The notes under the pieces were generated by a model that saw nothing but the letters and a program-made list of their open reading frames with translations, did not search any database and had not been told where the DNA came from. Below, piece by piece: positions 56,476 to 64,000 of a stretch of 64,000 bases of DNA (positions within the stretch are counted from its first letter, which is position 1; each line of letters opens with the position of its first letter). The stretch covers positions 2,728,001-2,792,000 of the forward strand of contig NZ_CP119127.1 in NCBI RefSeq assembly GCF_030128825.1. Reading direction: 5' to 3'. The translations under genes were made by a program, and so were the position numbers. This DNA is from Sphingobium sp. WTD-1. GTDB lineage: Bacteria; Pseudomonadota; Alphaproteobacteria; Sphingomonadales; Sphingomonadaceae.

Positions 56476-58862
56476 GCGGCAACTCCCATTGGTTCAATTT
56501 GGTCAATTACTTCAGAGAAGACGCGCACGTCGTCGTCATCCTCGACTATAGGCTCGCCAAGAGTGTCGAAGCCCCATTCGTTGAGGGTTTCGATGGCTCC
56601 GTCCGGCATCAGGCGCAGCTCCGTCGCCAGCGCGTCGAAATCAGTCCTGGACATCGGTCCCGCCAGAATGCGAACGAGAAGGTCTGAATGAGGGACGTCG
56701 AGGCCTGCAAAGGCTGATGCGGTGACACTTGCTTTGGGTGGCGGAGCGGGGGCCGGCTCAGGCTCTTCCTCCACGAAGATGGCTGCGAGCATGGCCGATA
56801 CCTGGGTCGTCTCGCCCCGGATCCTCTCGAGCCGTGCGGTGTCGATCGATACGCCGGACCGCTTAGGCTCAGCGGGCAGCGGCACTGTTCGTTCGTCGAT
56901 GGCTGATACGACCTCCACCGGTCCGACATCCTCTCCACTACGATGCAGCGCCGAATAGAGCGCACTTGCGGGAAGTCCGAGGGCGACGTGGAGGGCCTCG
57001 AGAAATCTCACCTCGTCCGGCAGGACACGACCGTCCGCCAGCACCGCCTCGACCGCTGAGTCTGCAAGCGCCGCCCGGCTCTCCGGCGCGACGTCCGCCA
57101 GCTTCTTCAGCGCTGCGCGGACCTTTGGCGGATCCGCCGCAAGCGCGCTCCCGCAAGCGAGGAGCCGGGTGATCTCCTCGTCCTTAAGTTCGGGTGTCGA
57201 GCGGAGCCGGCGCTCGATGGCGTCCATCTCCGATGAAGCGACTGTTCCGTCGGATACTGCGGCCAGCATAGCAACCTCGACCATCCCGCGGGCAGAGGCG
57301 TAGGCACCACGGTCAGGGTCTACAGCCCCGCCGAGCCTCGCCGCGAACAGCGCGATGCGCCCGTCCGCCTTCAACGTGGCGGCTGGTCCGTATCGACGAT
57401 CTGGCTCGAACCCAAGATCGAGTGCATCGAGGGCGAGGCCCATCTGTCGAACTAAGGAGGCAGGGAGCTTGTCGGCGCCTGGCTCCAGCTCCAAACCAAG
57501 CGCCCGAACCACGTCGGCGACCGTAGCAAGCCCACCGACCGTTGAAAGGCCGAGCGCGCTCCGACATTCAGCAAAGGACGGCCGTTCCCGACGTAACTCC
57601 AGCGGCAGTAGAAGGTCGCCACGCAGTTTTCCACGAGCCTCAGGATCGCGACCCAGCAGCCGACTGTAGGTGGACAGATCCTCCATGCAGCCATCCAGGA
57701 TCGTTCGGAGTCCAGAGAGCGGGGCCTGCGTCCCAGAAATGTCAGGAAGATCCATTTCAATTGGCCGGAAGAACGTGTTGCTAGCCGCTTGATACTGGGA
57801 CCGGATTTTCGCCTTAGGCCGTCGAACGCGAAGACCTTCCGGATTGCGGACCGCGAAGCGCACCCGCCATAGGTCGAGCAGCTCCTCGAAGCACCGCTGG
57901 CCTGGCGTGCGGAGGTAGACGTCAGGCAGCGAAAGCACCCATAGTAGACAGTCGTCTGCATCGAACGGCTCGTTTCGCTCGATGCGGTTGCCAAGCCGCA
58001 CACGCAGAGTGAGCGGCAGCTCCATGTCGTAATTGTGGGGCGGCGCTTTCGTTATCGGTTCATCGCTGCCTTCACCGTAGAGGCAGGACAGGGCGAGCAG
58101 CTTCGACGCGTAGGACGTGAACGAGTAGTTCTCTCCATGTATCGCGAGGAGACGCCGGACTTCCCCGAAGATCGCAGGGGCCTCCTCCTTGGCGTCATCT
58201 ACCAGGAGGCGCTGCTCGAGGCCGTAGAAGAATACAAAGACGTAGCCGATAGGGATAGTGCGATCCGTTCGACCACCTTCCAGCCAGTCGAGGTAGGTCC
58301 AGCGCGCACGCGGGTCGAGTCGGTCGTAGCTCTGCCAGTATGTGAGGGTGTCGCCCGAGCGATCACCTCGGGGATCGATCGGAAGCGTGGGATCGATCCG
58401 GCTTTTGTCACGGGCTGGGTCATGCCGGCCAGGAGTGCCATAGTAGACCATGTCGATGGTGACGTTCCGTGTTCCCACCACGACTGAAGTCGCCTTCTCG
58501 ACCCAGCAGGCGGGGGCGCGTTGCCCCTTCGATGTGGAAGGAGCTGGCTGTGAAGGTCGAGGGGGAGCAACGGCAACCGTCGGAGCTACCGGCTTGGTCA
58601 TTCGTCTGGCGTAGTCGGCTGCCTGCTCGAGCGTCGAGAACGAGTATCCACCGAACAGGTATCGGCCGTTGGCGCTCAGGCTGATGCCTGGTGGCGCACA
58701 GTCGAAATTCGTCGGCGGTGTGGGCGCTGCCGCTGGGGTGGGAGTGGTCACTCTGGCATGCGGAGTTGAGGTCGGTTCATCGGCCTCGGAAGCCGGGACG
58801 CCAGACATCATCTCGCCAAATCGGCGCGCGACTCTAGAGAGCCAACCTTCTGACTGGGCCAT
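56472..58862 (-). CDS. sngA: TerB-domain protein of a Shango-type defence system
   Basis: 796 residues from ATG 58862 (a GTG at 58865 is alternative), with GGGGGGAAGA upstream. Order: a Pro/Thr-rich segment (30-110), a TerB-N type domain (WVEKATSVVVG...YWQSYDRLDPRARWTYLDWLEGGR, about 120-330), a helical middle, a TerB core (VEVAMLAAVSDGTVASSEMDAIERRL and ADSAVEAVLADGRVLPDEVRFLEALHVALGL, with metal-binding acidic residues) and a C-terminal tail. Name and role follow the Shango family (TerB protein, ATPase, helicase). The start lies about 190 bp from the divergent zorA-like gene. Confidence 0.82.
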   Translation of the reverse strand: MAQSEGWLSRVARRFGEMMSGVPASEADEPTSTPHARVTTPTPAAAPTPPTNFDCAPPGISLSANGRYLFGGYSFSTLEQAADYARRMTKPVAPTVAVAPPRPSQPAPSTSKGQRAPACWVEKATSVVVGTRNVTIDMVYYGTPGRHDPARDKSRIDPTLPIDPRGDRSGDTLTYWQSYDRLDPRARWTYLDWLEGGRTDRTIPIGYVFVFFYGLEQRLLVDDAKEEAPAIFGEVRRLLAIHGENYSFTSYASKLLALSCLYGEGSDEPITKAPPHNYDMELPLTLRVRLGNRIERNEPFDADDCLLWVLSLPDVYLRTPGQRCFEELLDLWRVRFAVRNPEGLRVRRPKAKIRSQYQAASNTFFRPIEMDLPDISGTQAPLSGLRTILDGCMEDLSTYSRLLGRDPEARGKLRGDLLLPLELRRERPSFAECRSALGLSTVGGLATVADVVRALGLELEPGADKLPASLVRQMGLALDALDLGFEPDRRYGPAATLKADGRIALFAARLGGAVDPDRGAYASARGMVEVAMLAAVSDGTVASSEMDAIERRLRSTPELKDEEITRLLACGSALAADPPKVRAALKKLADVAPESRAALADSAVEAVLADGRVLPDEVRFLEALHVALGLPASALYSALHRSGEDVGPVEVVSAIDERTVPLPAEPKRSGVSIDTARLERIRGETTQVSAMLAAIFVEEEPEPAPAPPPKASVTASAFAGLDVPHSDLLVRILAGPMSRTDFDALATELRLMPDGAIETLNEWGFDTLGEPIVEDDDDVRVFSEVIDQIEPMGVAA

Positions 58863-59054
58863 CACTCTTCCCCCCGTTGAAGCGATACTGTCCCAAAGTT
58901 ATGCGGATTGCCAGAGCCTTACTACTTCCAAAAGCGGGCAAACTGATCTGAATCAGTCGATGTTAGGCATAGAATAATAGATTTGAATATAGCAGCATGA
59001 AGCGTCGAGCCGCCCGTGCGTGGGATTCGCGGTAGGAACTCGACCACAGGGGGA

Positions 59055-59505
59055 ATGGACGAGATGGTTGTGTTCGGAATTCCGGTGATACCGGTGTTTG
59101 TGTTTTTGGTTCTCGTTGCTCTGGCGATCGCATTCTTCCGGTATTTCTTCATTCCCGCGAATCGGCTCGACGCCAACCTCAAGCTGATCATCGCAAACGT
59201 GGAGGTTGCGCGGGCAAAGGGCCTGAACGACCTCTCTAGGTGCTTCGAGCCAGACCGTGCGATCGCGGCCATCTTCAACGAGTATCGGGAGACGCTCCAT
59301 GTCCAGAAGGACCTGGACGTCCAGACTGGCGAGATGGTTGAGCGCGCTATCCGCTCGACGGTGCCAGCAGAGATGTTCCTCTCGCCACATGCCGTAGTGG
59401 ACAACCGCGTCCATGCTGAATTCTTCAAGCATCTCCCCGGCATTTTCACCGGCATCGGCATCATCGGGACCTTCACCGGTCTTCTAACCGGATTGAGCTC
59501 CTTCC
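59055..59505 (+). pseudogene. zorA: ZorA-like MotA/ExbB-type protein, truncated by IS21
   Basis: About 150 residues remain. A membrane helix (VIPVFVFLVLVALAIAFF) is followed by a helical stretch and the ZorA/MotA-type segment HAEFFKHLPGIFTGIGIIGTFTGLLTGL, where the IS begins. The frame is then closed by the IS at 59528. ZorA with ZorB forms a proton-driven motor in Zorya anti-phage systems. The missing part, ZorB and effectors are not present on the other side, so the system is dead here. The start may be 59064 instead, by ribosome-site spacing. Confidence 0.7.
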
Positions 59506-59564
59506 TGTTGATTTCCACTGAGAAGTGACCCGGGTTTTCCATCGAGAAGTGACCCGTCTGCGGA

Positions 59565-60371
59565 TTATGTTTCGGGTGTCATGGGTGGGTCAACCCGTGG
59601 TTTTCTCCTTTGGGTTCTGGCCTGCTTGGCAGAGCTGTTCTTGAAGCGGAAGCTGTCGTTGCCGGTCTCCAGGATGTGGCAGTGATGGGTAAGCCGATCG
59701 AGAAGCGCCGTGGTCATTTTGGCGTCGCCGAACACGGTGGCCCATTCGCTGAAGCTCAGGTTTGTGGTGATGATGACGCTGGTGCGCTCGTAGAGTTTGC
59801 TCAGCATATGGAAGAGCAGCGCGCCACCTGAAGCACTGAACGGCAGATATCCAAGCTCATCCAGGATAACGAGATCGGAGTGCAGGAGGCGATTGGCGAT
59901 CTGACCGGCCTTGCCCTGTGCTTTTTCCTGCTCGAGCGCATTGACCAGTTCGACCGTCGAGAAGAAGCGGACGCGCTTTCGATGACGTTCGATGGCCTGG
60001 ATGCCCAGCGCCGTTGCCACATGGCTCTTGCCGGTGCCAGGACCGCCGACCAGCACGATATTGTCGGCGATGTCGATGAAGTCGCAGCGATGCAACTGAC
60101 GCACCAGAGCTTCATTGACCTCGCTACTGGTAAAGTCGAAGCCGGCCAGATCGCGATAGACAGGGAAGCGCGCGATCTTGAGCTGATAGGCCACAGATCG
60201 AACCTCCCGTTCTGCTGTCTCGGCTTTGAGCAACTGGGAGAGGATCGGGATGGCGGCTTCGAACGCTGGAGATCCCTGTTCCATAAGATCGGTGACGGCC
60301 TGTGCCATGCCATGCATCTTGAGGCTGCGGAGCATGACGACGATGGCGCCGCTGGCAGGGTCATGACGCAT
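59565..60371 (-). CDS. istB: IS21 helper ATPase IstB
   Basis: 268 residues from MRHDPASG (60371), overlapping the istA stop by 11 bases. Walker [13 protein letters not shown], Walker [13 protein letters not shown] and the DnaC/DnaA-like fold are clear. It selects targets and activates the IstA transposase. Confidence 0.94.
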   Translation of the reverse strand: MRHDPASGAIVVMLRSLKMHGMAQAVTDLMEQGSPAFEAAIPILSQLLKAETAEREVRSVAYQLKIARFPVYRDLAGFDFTSSEVNEALVRQLHRCDFIDIADNIVLVGGPGTGKSHVATALGIQAIERHRKRVRFFSTVELVNALEQEKAQGKAGQIANRLLHSDLVILDELGYLPFSASGGALLFHMLSKLYERTSVIITTNLSFSEWATVFGDAKMTTALLDRLTHHCHILETGNDSFRFKNSSAKQARTQRRKPRVDPPMTPET

Positions 60372-61893
60372 GACGCTTCTCCTTGCGCAGATCATCATAG
60401 CGTTCGACATTGGCCACCGGCTCGCTGACCAGTTTGAGCGCCTGGGGCGCCGTCACCGGCGGCGTGGAGATCGGTTTTCCGTCGACCAGCCTATAGAGCA
60501 GATTGAGGATATGGGTCTTGGTCGGAACGCCAGCTTCCAGCGCCATGGTGACCGCCGTCAGCACCAGTTGCTCATCATGATGAAGAACCAGCGCCAGTAT
60601 TTCGACCATTTCCCTGTCGCCGCCGGGACTGCGCAACAGATGTCGCTGTAGACGCTGGAACGCATCGGGTAGCTCAAGGAAGGGCGCTCCGTTGCGCAGG
60701 GCGCCGGGTTTGCGCTGCACGACCGCCAGATAATGGCGCCAGTCATAAACCGTATGACCTGGACCGTCGTGAGAGCGGTTGATGATGCGCTGATGTGCGC
60801 AGATTGGCTGCCCCTCGGCGACGACCTGGAAGCGATCAGGATAGACGCGCAGGCTGACAGTGCGATTGGCGAAAGAGGCCGGTACGCTGTAGCGATTGCG
60901 CTCAAAGTGGATGAGGCAGGTCGGCGATACCCGTTTGCGATATTCCACAAAACCATCGAAGGGCCTGCCCGCAACCATCAGACACTCAGATTCATCGGCC
61001 CAGGCATTGGCAACCGATCCGGGTTCGAGCCCGTGAGGGATATCCTCCCATAACGCCTTGCAGCGCTCCTCCAGCCACAGGTTCAACTCATCAAGGCTCT
61101 CGGCCTGCGGCGTGGGTTGCCACAGACGGTGCCGCGCATCCTGGACATTCTTCTCGACCTGCCCCTTTTCCCATCCCGCAGCCGGGTTACAGAACTCAGC
61201 TTCGAACAGATAATGGCTGACCATCGTCAGGAAGCGTGCGTTGACGGTGCGTTCCTTGCCACGCCCGACCTTGTCGACGGCAGTGCGCATATTGTCATAG
61301 ATACCCCGGCGCGGCACGCCGCCCAGCACGCGGAAGGCGTGATTATGGGCGTCGAACAGCATCTCATGGGTTTGCAGAAGGTAGGCACGCACGATGAATG
61401 CCCGGCTGTAACTGAGCTTGAAATGCGCGACCTGCAGCTTGGTCCGAACCCCGGCGATGATTGCCCAGTCCTCGCTCCAATCAAACTGAAAAGCTTCCCC
61501 CGGCGCGAACGATAGGGGCACGAATGTCCCACGCCCGCCAATCTGTTGCTGGCGCCGATAATCTTCGCGCCAGTCCCGCGCAAAAGCGGCAACCCGGTTG
61601 TAGGATCCTTCATAGCCCAGGCTCACCAGATCAGCGTGAAACTGCTTGATAGTGCGCTTCTGCTTGCGCGATCGGCCCATCTCGCGCCGCAGCCAGGCCG
61701 CCAGATGCTCAGCAAATGGGTCCAGTTTGCTTGGTCGATCGGGCACCTTGAACCGCGGATCGATCGTCTCGGACCGCAAATATTTGCGGATCGTGTTGCG
61801 TGATAGTCCGGTGCGCCGCGCTATCTCCCGGATCGGTAGATGATCGCGAAAATGCCAGCGCCGGATAACGCTCAATAACGCCATGTCCAACAC
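60361..61893 (-). CDS. istA: IS21 transposase IstA
   Basis: 510 residues, full length. The N-terminal helix-turn-helix ([20 protein letters not shown]) binds the ends. The DDE core has Asp in FQFDWSEDW, Asp in [11 protein letters not shown] and Glu in [11 protein letters not shown] beta-barrel C-terminal domain follows. Appears intact. Confidence 0.95.
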   Translation of the reverse strand: MLDMALLSVIRRWHFRDHLPIREIARRTGLSRNTIRKYLRSETIDPRFKVPDRPSKLDPFAEHLAAWLRREMGRSRKQKRTIKQFHADLVSLGYEGSYNRVAAFARDWREDYRRQQQIGGRGTFVPLSFAPGEAFQFDWSEDWAIIAGVRTKLQVAHFKLSYSRAFIVRAYLLQTHEMLFDAHNHAFRVLGGVPRRGIYDNMRTAVDKVGRGKERTVNARFLTMVSHYLFEAEFCNPAAGWEKGQVEKNVQDARHRLWQPTPQAESLDELNLWLEERCKALWEDIPHGLEPGSVANAWADESECLMVAGRPFDGFVEYRKRVSPTCLIHFERNRYSVPASFANRTVSLRVYPDRFQVVAEGQPICAHQRIINRSHDGPGHTVYDWRHYLAVVQRKPGALRNGAPFLELPDAFQRLQRHLLRSPGGDREMVEILALVLHHDEQLVLTAVTMALEAGVPTKTHILNLLYRLVDGKPISTPPVTAPQALKLVSEPVANVERYDDLRKEKRHAS

Positions 61894-61997
61894 TCCATAT
61901 ACCCTCGCTTGTCAAAGCCAGGGACGAGTTCAACATGGGTCAATTCTCAGTGGAAATTTACGCCCTACCCGGGTCACTTCTCAGTGGAAATCAACAA

Positions 61998-62171
61998 TCA
62001 GGCCGCCTGAGCGCTCCCCTGTGGGAGTGTTTTAGCGCTTACAGTGGAACGGAGTGGAAGATCTCTTGTCCTCTCCTGTCCACGATACAGGAGAGATCAT
62101 GAACTTGCGGCGCGCGGATGGCTAATTGAGCACTCCCGCGCGGAGCCGGCGCTTTACTGCCGGCTCTCTGT
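61998..62171. other. Short scar region after IS21
   Basis: 174 bp with no gene and no continuing ZorA sequence that I can recognise. A stem-loop, GAGCCGGC (62143-62150) with 62159-62166, lies behind the DUF4062 gene and may end its transcript. Confidence 0.45.
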
Positions 62172-63284
62172 TTACGAGAACTGCCGACGGAGCGGCACGA
62201 GGATGTCTTCGATCAGGGGAGTGCGATCCAGTCGGAGCGCAGCCCGCCGGATGACCATGGAGATTGGTGCCCGATCTACCTGACCCATCCCCATCTGAAG
62301 GGAGCCGCCCATGGAAGTTTGCTGTGCGCGTGTCTTCCAGGTGCGGTATTCGCTCCCGGAAACGAACGCCGCGATCCCGAGGTGCGTTAGACGCTGAGTC
62401 GAATCGATGCGCTCGAGAGTCGCGGCTCCGTAGCGAAGTGCGGACTGGAGGCGTTCTCGCACGATCTCTTCAATGATCAGCATGCCTCCGAACCCGCTCA
62501 TCTGGTCGTTCGTCTCGGTGTCCTCAAGCGAAAGGCGGAACGCGACCGCCCCCTGCTCGGTCAGTCGGATTGATTCGCCCTGTTCCTGCTGGATCAGGAG
62601 ATCAGGGCCATCGAGAGCCACGACGCTTCCCTTGGTCCGATCGAGGAGGCGGCTATCGCCGAACAGCGCCTTCTGCTGCAGCTCCTCGCCGAGGTCGGGG
62701 TTCTCCATCTCGATTGGGCGCAGTATCTGTTGGAAGGGGCCGCCGACGATTACGAGTTCGAGCATTGTTGCCGAATGCTGGTTATGCCTTTCGACCGGTA
62801 TCAGCGCCTTCGCTTTGGCGATCAGAGCCTCCTGATCGACCGGCCCGGTCGCGTTGGATAGAATGTAGTCGTGAAGTGACTGCGTGATGGCCTCATGCAG
62901 ATCGGTCGCATCCCTGAAGCCACTACGGAAAAGACCGCCTTCCCACGCCTGCACCTCCTCAATGAAGGCGCTCTGTTCGGGCTGTGCCTCCACGCCCTGC
63001 TGGATGAATGCCAGAATGGGTTTCGTCCCGCGCGCTTCCCGATATTCCTGATGGGTGGCGGAGATCGCCGAGCCAGGGGGAACGAAACCGTAGTCCGGTC
63101 CGAGTATGAGGACGACGAGGTCGGCCGCCCGCACGCCCTGAAGGCAGGCAATCTGCGACGAGTTGGGCTGAGCTGGAAAGTCCTCAGCCATTATGACCTC
63201 GTTGCGCAAGGTCGTGATCGCTTTCCGTGCCGCATCACGGAGTGGTTCATAGCGAGTGATCAGTGAACTGACGAAGACCTTCAC
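62172..63284 (-). CDS. DUF4062-domain protein
   Basis: 370 residues from a GTG at 63284, six bases after GGAG. The first 90 residues match DUF4062 (MKVFVSSLITRYEPLRDAARKAI, ACLQGVRAADLVVLILGPDYG, SATHQEYREAR), a TIR/SLOG-related Rossmann-like fold often seen in conflict and defence proteins. The other 280 residues have no recognised family; there are no membrane helices. Its setting in a defence region suggests a sensor or nucleotide-handling effector. It is third in the row helicase, ubiquitin-like protein, DUF4062, all on the minus strand. Confidence 0.7.
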   Translation of the reverse strand: MKVFVSSLITRYEPLRDAARKAITTLRNEVIMAEDFPAQPNSSQIACLQGVRAADLVVLILGPDYGFVPPGSAISATHQEYREARGTKPILAFIQQGVEAQPEQSAFIEEVQAWEGGLFRSGFRDATDLHEAITQSLHDYILSNATGPVDQEALIAKAKALIPVERHNQHSATMLELVIVGGPFQQILRPIEMENPDLGEELQQKALFGDSRLLDRTKGSVVALDGPDLLIQQEQGESIRLTEQGAVAFRLSLEDTETNDQMSGFGGMLIIEEIVRERLQSALRYGAATLERIDSTQRLTHLGIAAFVSGSEYRTWKTRAQQTSMGGSLQMGMGQVDRAPISMVIRRAALRLDRTPLIEDILVPLRRQFS

Positions 63285-63366
63285 CTAACGCTCCAATCTG
63301 CCTTTGCGGCGTGTTCGTGAATTGCCTCTCGGTCGAACTGAGAGGCGCCCAGATCGATCCGGTCGA

Positions 63367-63627
63367 CTAGGCCGCCATCAGTTCGAAAGGCGACCAGCTA
63401 CGAGCGGACGAGGTTTCGAAGAAGACCACGTCCTGTTCCGAGAGACGGATGAACTGCTTCGGCTCGATCGCCACGCGCTCGCCGGCGCGCACCATCCATA
63501 TGAGACTGTCTGCAGGGCAGTTCGCCCGTGCCAGAAGGGAGGCGGTGTCGATTACTTCGGCGTCGATGCCGAGAAGCTGACCATCGATGTCGACAATGTG
63601 GCGCAGTCCGATATCCGAGAAACCCAT
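63367..63627 (-). CDS. Small beta-grasp (multiubiquitin/DUF2604-like) protein
   Basis: 86 residues; AAGGAG lies seven bases before the ATG. The pattern HIVDIDGQLLGIDAEVIDTA-SLLARAN-...LIWMVRAGE-...IRLSEQDVVFFET fits a ubiquitin-like beta-grasp: two strands, a helix, then strands. It resembles the multiubiquitin repeat of bacterial conjugation-like operons. The C-terminus is AA, not GG, and no E1, E2 or JAB gene is visible in the window. The assignment is by pattern only. Confidence 0.5.
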   Translation of the reverse strand: MGFSDIGLRHIVDIDGQLLGIDAEVIDTASLLARANCPADSLIWMVRAGERVAIEPKQFIRLSEQDVVFFETSSARSWSPFELMAA

Positions 63628-63674
63628 TTCTGATCTCCTTCTTCCGATAAATAGGAGATTCGCACGCGCGGGTG

Positions 63675-64000
63675 TCAGAAGCTGTCACCCCCATGTTCTC
63701 GAAGGAGACAAAGTGCATTTACGAGCGTCATCTCTTCGACCGTCCTGCACGGCGTCTCTAGGAGAAGTGGGCTGGCGAATACGACTGCCGAGGCCTGCGC
63801 GCGGGATACGGCGACATTGATGCGGTTCAGAGAGAAGAGGAAGTCGATGTCGCGCGGCAGTTCCTCACCACTCGAGGTTGTCATCGACACCAGGCACACC
63901 GGAGCCTCTTGGCCTTGGAAACGGTCGACAGTGCCCACACGTATTCCTGAGGGCAGTGCTGCGCGCAACGCGTTCACCTGGGCATTGTATGGGGCGACAA
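63675..64000 (-). CDS. SF1 DNA/RNA helicase, C-terminal end (runs off the right edge)
   Basis: The frame is open to the window edge, so the gene begins outside. The visible 108 residues hold VAPYNAQV, VGTVDRFQGQEAPV (motif V) and SLNRINVAVSRAQ (motif VI), as in UPF1/AAA_12-type helicases, many of which carry a RecB-like nuclease domain. It ends 47 bp before the ubiquitin-like gene, so the three genes may be one operon. Confidence 0.85.
   Translation of the reverse strand, partial: VAPYNAQVNALRAALPSGIRVGTVDRFQGQEAPVCLVSMTTSSGEELPRDIDFLFSLNRINVAVSRAQASAVVFASPLLLETPCRTVEEMTLVNALCLLREHGGDSF

Larger units (their letters stand above)
59506..61997 (-). mobile_element. IS21-family insertion sequence
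   Basis: A 2492-bp element ending TGTTGATTTCCACTGAGAAG on both sides in inverted orientation (59506- and -61997), with a further inner copy of the GAAGTGACCCG repeat at each end, as usual for IS21. It carries istA and istB. The flanking bases (CTTCC and ATCAG) do not match, so no target duplication is left. Confidence 0.93.

Noticed and set aside
59055..63284. A complete Zorya system
   Set aside because: Only the first 150 residues of a ZorA-like protein remain; no ZorB, ZorC, ZorD or ZorE is recognisable.
1..64000. CRISPR arrays, tRNA or rRNA genes
   Set aside because: No regularly spaced repeats were seen, and no cloverleaf other than the tmRNA acceptor piece was noticed by eye; a covariance-model scan could still find a tRNA.

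Overview
The window is a high-GC alphaproteobacterial chromosome segment, most probably from Sphingomonadales (Sphingobium/Sphingomonas-like). The evidence is a circularly permuted two-piece tmRNA gene with the tag ANDNEALAIAA, a GTTC-N7-GTTC SOS box in front of lexA, two TonB-dependent receptors, REP-like palindromes typical of sphingomonads, and the gltX-gltA / comEC / lexA / moeA-moaC-trpC-trpD neighbourhood. The genus is inferred from gene content only.

Bases 1-22,850 are mostly core genome. They hold the end of a DUF2336-like gene coupled to a sensor kinase without its phospho-accepting histidine, a gltX-gltA operon with comEC divergent to it, lexA with its own SOS box, and a translationally coupled trpD-trpC-moaC-moeA run. 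A ClC-type channel gene on the opposite strand separates trpD from trpG. RNase R follows, carrying an in-frame palindromic repeat insertion, then lipoproteins, a cupin protein, an aldehyde dehydrogenase, a DUF2071-like protein and a TANGO2/NRDE protein.

Bases 22,850-45,230 start with the permuted ssrA gene. Next are a TPR protein and a probable PhoB-controlled pair, a beta-helix lipoprotein and a TonB-dependent receptor, with a Pho box upstream and a 16-bp hairpin between the two genes. An IS427-group IS5-family element with an A_AAA_AAG frameshift site has split a small lipoprotein gene. Then come tesA divergent to the ybbA-ybbP ABC exporter, a SphA-like outer membrane protein, a convergent NarL-type regulator and kinase pair, an outer membrane protein, a DUF202 / formylglycine-generating-enzyme pair, a DUF2092 / Gly-Asn-rich secreted pair and a second TonB-dependent receptor.

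Bases 45,231-51,090 hold a surface-polysaccharide operon (CDP-glycerol-transferase-like protein, GT4 glycosyltransferase, sulfotransferase). It ends in an OmpR-type regulator whose phosphoacceptor Asp is Glu. An NTF2-like protein and an L,D-transpeptidase follow.

Bases 51,300-64,000 are a mobile, anti-phage defence region. An IS5 remnant disrupted by an IS256-family element is followed by three overlapping genes (TerB-domain protein, BrxD-like ATPase, DEAD/DEAH helicase) that match the Shango defence system. Divergent from these is the 5' end of a ZorA-like (Zorya MotA/ExbB-type) gene, cut off by an IS21-family element. Beyond it lie, all on the minus strand, a DUF4062 protein, a small beta-grasp ubiquitin-like protein and the C-terminal end of an SF1 helicase that runs off the window. 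This last cassette is the least characterised part and the best candidate for an undescribed system.
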